The notes beneath the pieces are model-generated. The model did not search any database. It was not told where the DNA came from and saw only the letters and a list, made by a program, of their open reading frames with translations. Of a DNA stretch of 64,000 bases, positions 61,869 through 64,000 are shown in pieces. The first letter of the stretch is position 1; every line of letters begins with the position of its first letter. Origin of the DNA: Panopea generosa. Taxonomy: Eukaryota; Mollusca; Bivalvia; Adapedonta; Hiatellidae. Location: assembly GCA_029582155.1 (NCBI GenBank), contig CM055899.1, positions 53,229,353-53,293,352 on the forward strand. The letters are read 5' to 3'. The position numbers and the translations under genes were made by a program.

Positions 61869-64000
61869 TTGTACATGATGTTCAACTCAACTCAATAAAT
61901 TAATGTGTATTAATTTACTTTCTCTATCACATCAAAGTAAACAAAATACTTCAAACGTTTTATATATAAATCATAACTATCATTTACAGATAAATGTACA
62001 ATTGTATTGAATGATTGTGGAGGCAATTTTAGAAAATACTATAGTTTTTATGGAATAAAATAAAAAAGAGTATGAGATAGTAACACAATTATACATACAA
62101 TCATTTGCTTTATCCAGGTTGTTCCTTTCCAATTTCTTCCATCCTGTCCATATCCATCTCTAATGTAATAGATCCTGTCTCATCTCCATCTCCAGTACCA
62201 CCAATGCCATCATTAACATTACCCGATATTTCATCAACATTATCATCATCAATATTATCACAACCATCATCAATATCATTATCATCATCAATTATCATTA
62301 AGTATCTCTCACTGGTAAAGTCGTAGGTTCGAGCCAATTGTGGTCCAAAGACTTTTTTTCAGATTGTTGGCTTGTTACTTGCAGAATGACAGTGGTCCTG
62401 TGCCGATTTATGTGCTTGGAGACTGCCCCAATACATATAAAAGGTGGATACCATATATAACCTGTAATGTGTTGTACATGATGTGCAACTCAACTTATTA
62501 AATTTCTGTGTATTAATTTACTTTCTCTGTCACATCAAAGTAAACAAAATACGTCAAACGTTTTATATATGAATCATAACTATCATTTACAGATAAATGT
62601 ACAATTGTATTGAATAATTGTGGAGGCAATTGTAGAAATACTATAGTTTTTATGAAATAAAATAAAGTATGAGATAGTTACACAATTATACCTACAATAA
62701 TTTGCTTTATTCAGGTTGTTCCATCTCCATCTGATCTCCATCTCCAATATCATCCATCCTGTCCATATCCATCTCATATATATAAGATCCTGTCTCATTT
62801 CCATCTCCAGTACCACCAATGCCATCGTTAACATTACCCGATAGTTCATCAACATAATCATCATCAATATTATCACAATCATCATCAATATCATTATCTT
62901 CATAAATTATCATTAAATTTCTCTCACTGGTTAAGTCGTAGGTTCGAGCCAATTGTGGTCCAAAGGCTTTACTTTAGATTGTTGGCTTGTTACTTGAAGA
63001 ATGACAGTGGTCTTGTGCTGATTTATGTGCTTGTGGACTGCCCCCATACATAAAAGTTGGATACCATATATAACCAGTAATGTGTAGTAAATGGTGTTGA
63101 ACTCATCTCAATAATTTACTGTGAATTAATTTACTTTCTCTATCACATTAGATTAAACGAAATACTTCAAACGTTTTATATATAAATCATAACTATCATT
63201 TACAGATAAATGTACAATTGTATTGAATAATTGTGGAGGTAATTGTATAAATACTATAGTTTTTATGAAATGAAATAAAATAAAATAAAGTATGAGATAG
63301 TAACACAATTATACCTACAATCATTTGCTTTATCCAGGTTGTTCCATCTCCAATCTCATCCATCCTTTCCATATCCATCTCCAATATATTAGATCCTGTC
63401 TCATCTCCATCTCCAGTACCACCAATGCCATCGTTAACATTACCCGATATTTCATCAACATTATCATCATCAATATTATCACAACCATCATCAATATCAA
63501 TACCATCATCAATTATCATAACGTATCTCTCACTGGTAAAGTCGTAGGTTCGAGCCAATTGTGATCCAAGGCTTTACTTCAGATTGTTGGCTTGTTACTT
63601 GCAGAATGACAGTGGTCCTGTGTTGATTTATGTGCTTGGGGACTGCCCCCATACATATACAAGTTGGATACCATATATAACCTGCAATGTGTTGTACATG
63701 ATGTTCAACTCAACTCAATAAATTATTGTGTATTAATTTACTGATTATATCACATCAAAGTAAATAAACTACTTCAAAAGTTTTATATAAATCATAACTA
63801 TAATTTACAGATAAATGTACAATTGTATTGAATGATTGTAGACGCAATTGTAGAAATTCTATAGTTTTTATGAAATAAAATAAAGTATGAGATAGTTACA
63901 CAATTATACCTACAATCATTTGCTTTATCCAGGTTGTTCCATCTCCAATTTCTTCCATCCTGTCCATATCCATCTCTAATGTATTAGATCCTGTCTCATC
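61869..64000 (+). repeat. 600-625-bp tandem units, block 3 (runs off the window)
   Basis: Anchors lie at about 62,082, 62,679, 63,302 and 63,897 (spacings 597, 623, 595). Unit architecture is as in block 1, including the embedded monomer ATACCATATATAACCTG at about 62,449, 63,062 and 63,669. The last unit is cut by the window end. Confidence 0.93.

Noticed and set aside
36092-64000. CRISPR-like reading of regular repeats
   Set aside because: Units are directly adjacent without unique spacers and the context is eukaryotic, so this is satellite DNA.

Overview
The window is animal nuclear DNA. It is AT-rich and intron-rich, with one split protein-coding gene and dense repeats. Several tRNA-derived SINEs, short inverted-repeat elements and satellite arrays, plus a SEC14-like gene of metazoan type, suggest a bivalve or other mollusc. 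That taxonomic guess is inference. No prokaryotic, organellar or viral gene was seen.

Left part (1-22,190). The only gene I can support is a + strand SEC14-like phosphatidylinositol/lipid-transfer protein with a CRAL-TRIO domain followed by a GOLD domain. Nine coding exons lie between 4,704 and 21,862. All exon phases join cleanly to give the last 331 residues and a stop codon. The N-terminal exons are not recognisable and probably lie left of the window. One intron has a GC donor. The introns hold a TA-flanked DNA transposon remnant, two SINEs, three minisatellites (15, 27 and 49 bp), a pair of palindrome-bearing repeats and a short TIR element. A further SINE with target-site duplications sits about 85 bp after the stop codon.

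Middle part (22,190-36,090). I see no gene here. The region holds SINEs (one on the minus strand with a perfect 12-bp target-site duplication), foldback elements and hairpins, short tandem duplications and a small divergent outpost (34,483-34,956) of the satellite that fills the right part.

Right part (36,090-64,000). About 28 kb is almost entirely repetitive. Four arrays of a 62-bp/55-bp satellite (36.1-41.1, 41.5-42.3, 45.0-50.0 and 51.2-61.9 kb) alternate with blocks of a longer tandem unit of about 600-625 bp. Each complete long unit carries one embedded copy of the short monomer, and some array edges fall at that embedded copy. This suggests the short satellite expanded from inside the long unit. 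Superimposed higher-order duplications of about 0.93, 1.24, 2.13 and 3.09 kb, and duplication of whole module edges at offsets of about 6.2 and 7.7 kb, point to recent turnover. The minus strand of the short monomer has no stop codon in any frame, so the arrays give very long spurious open frames that are not genes.
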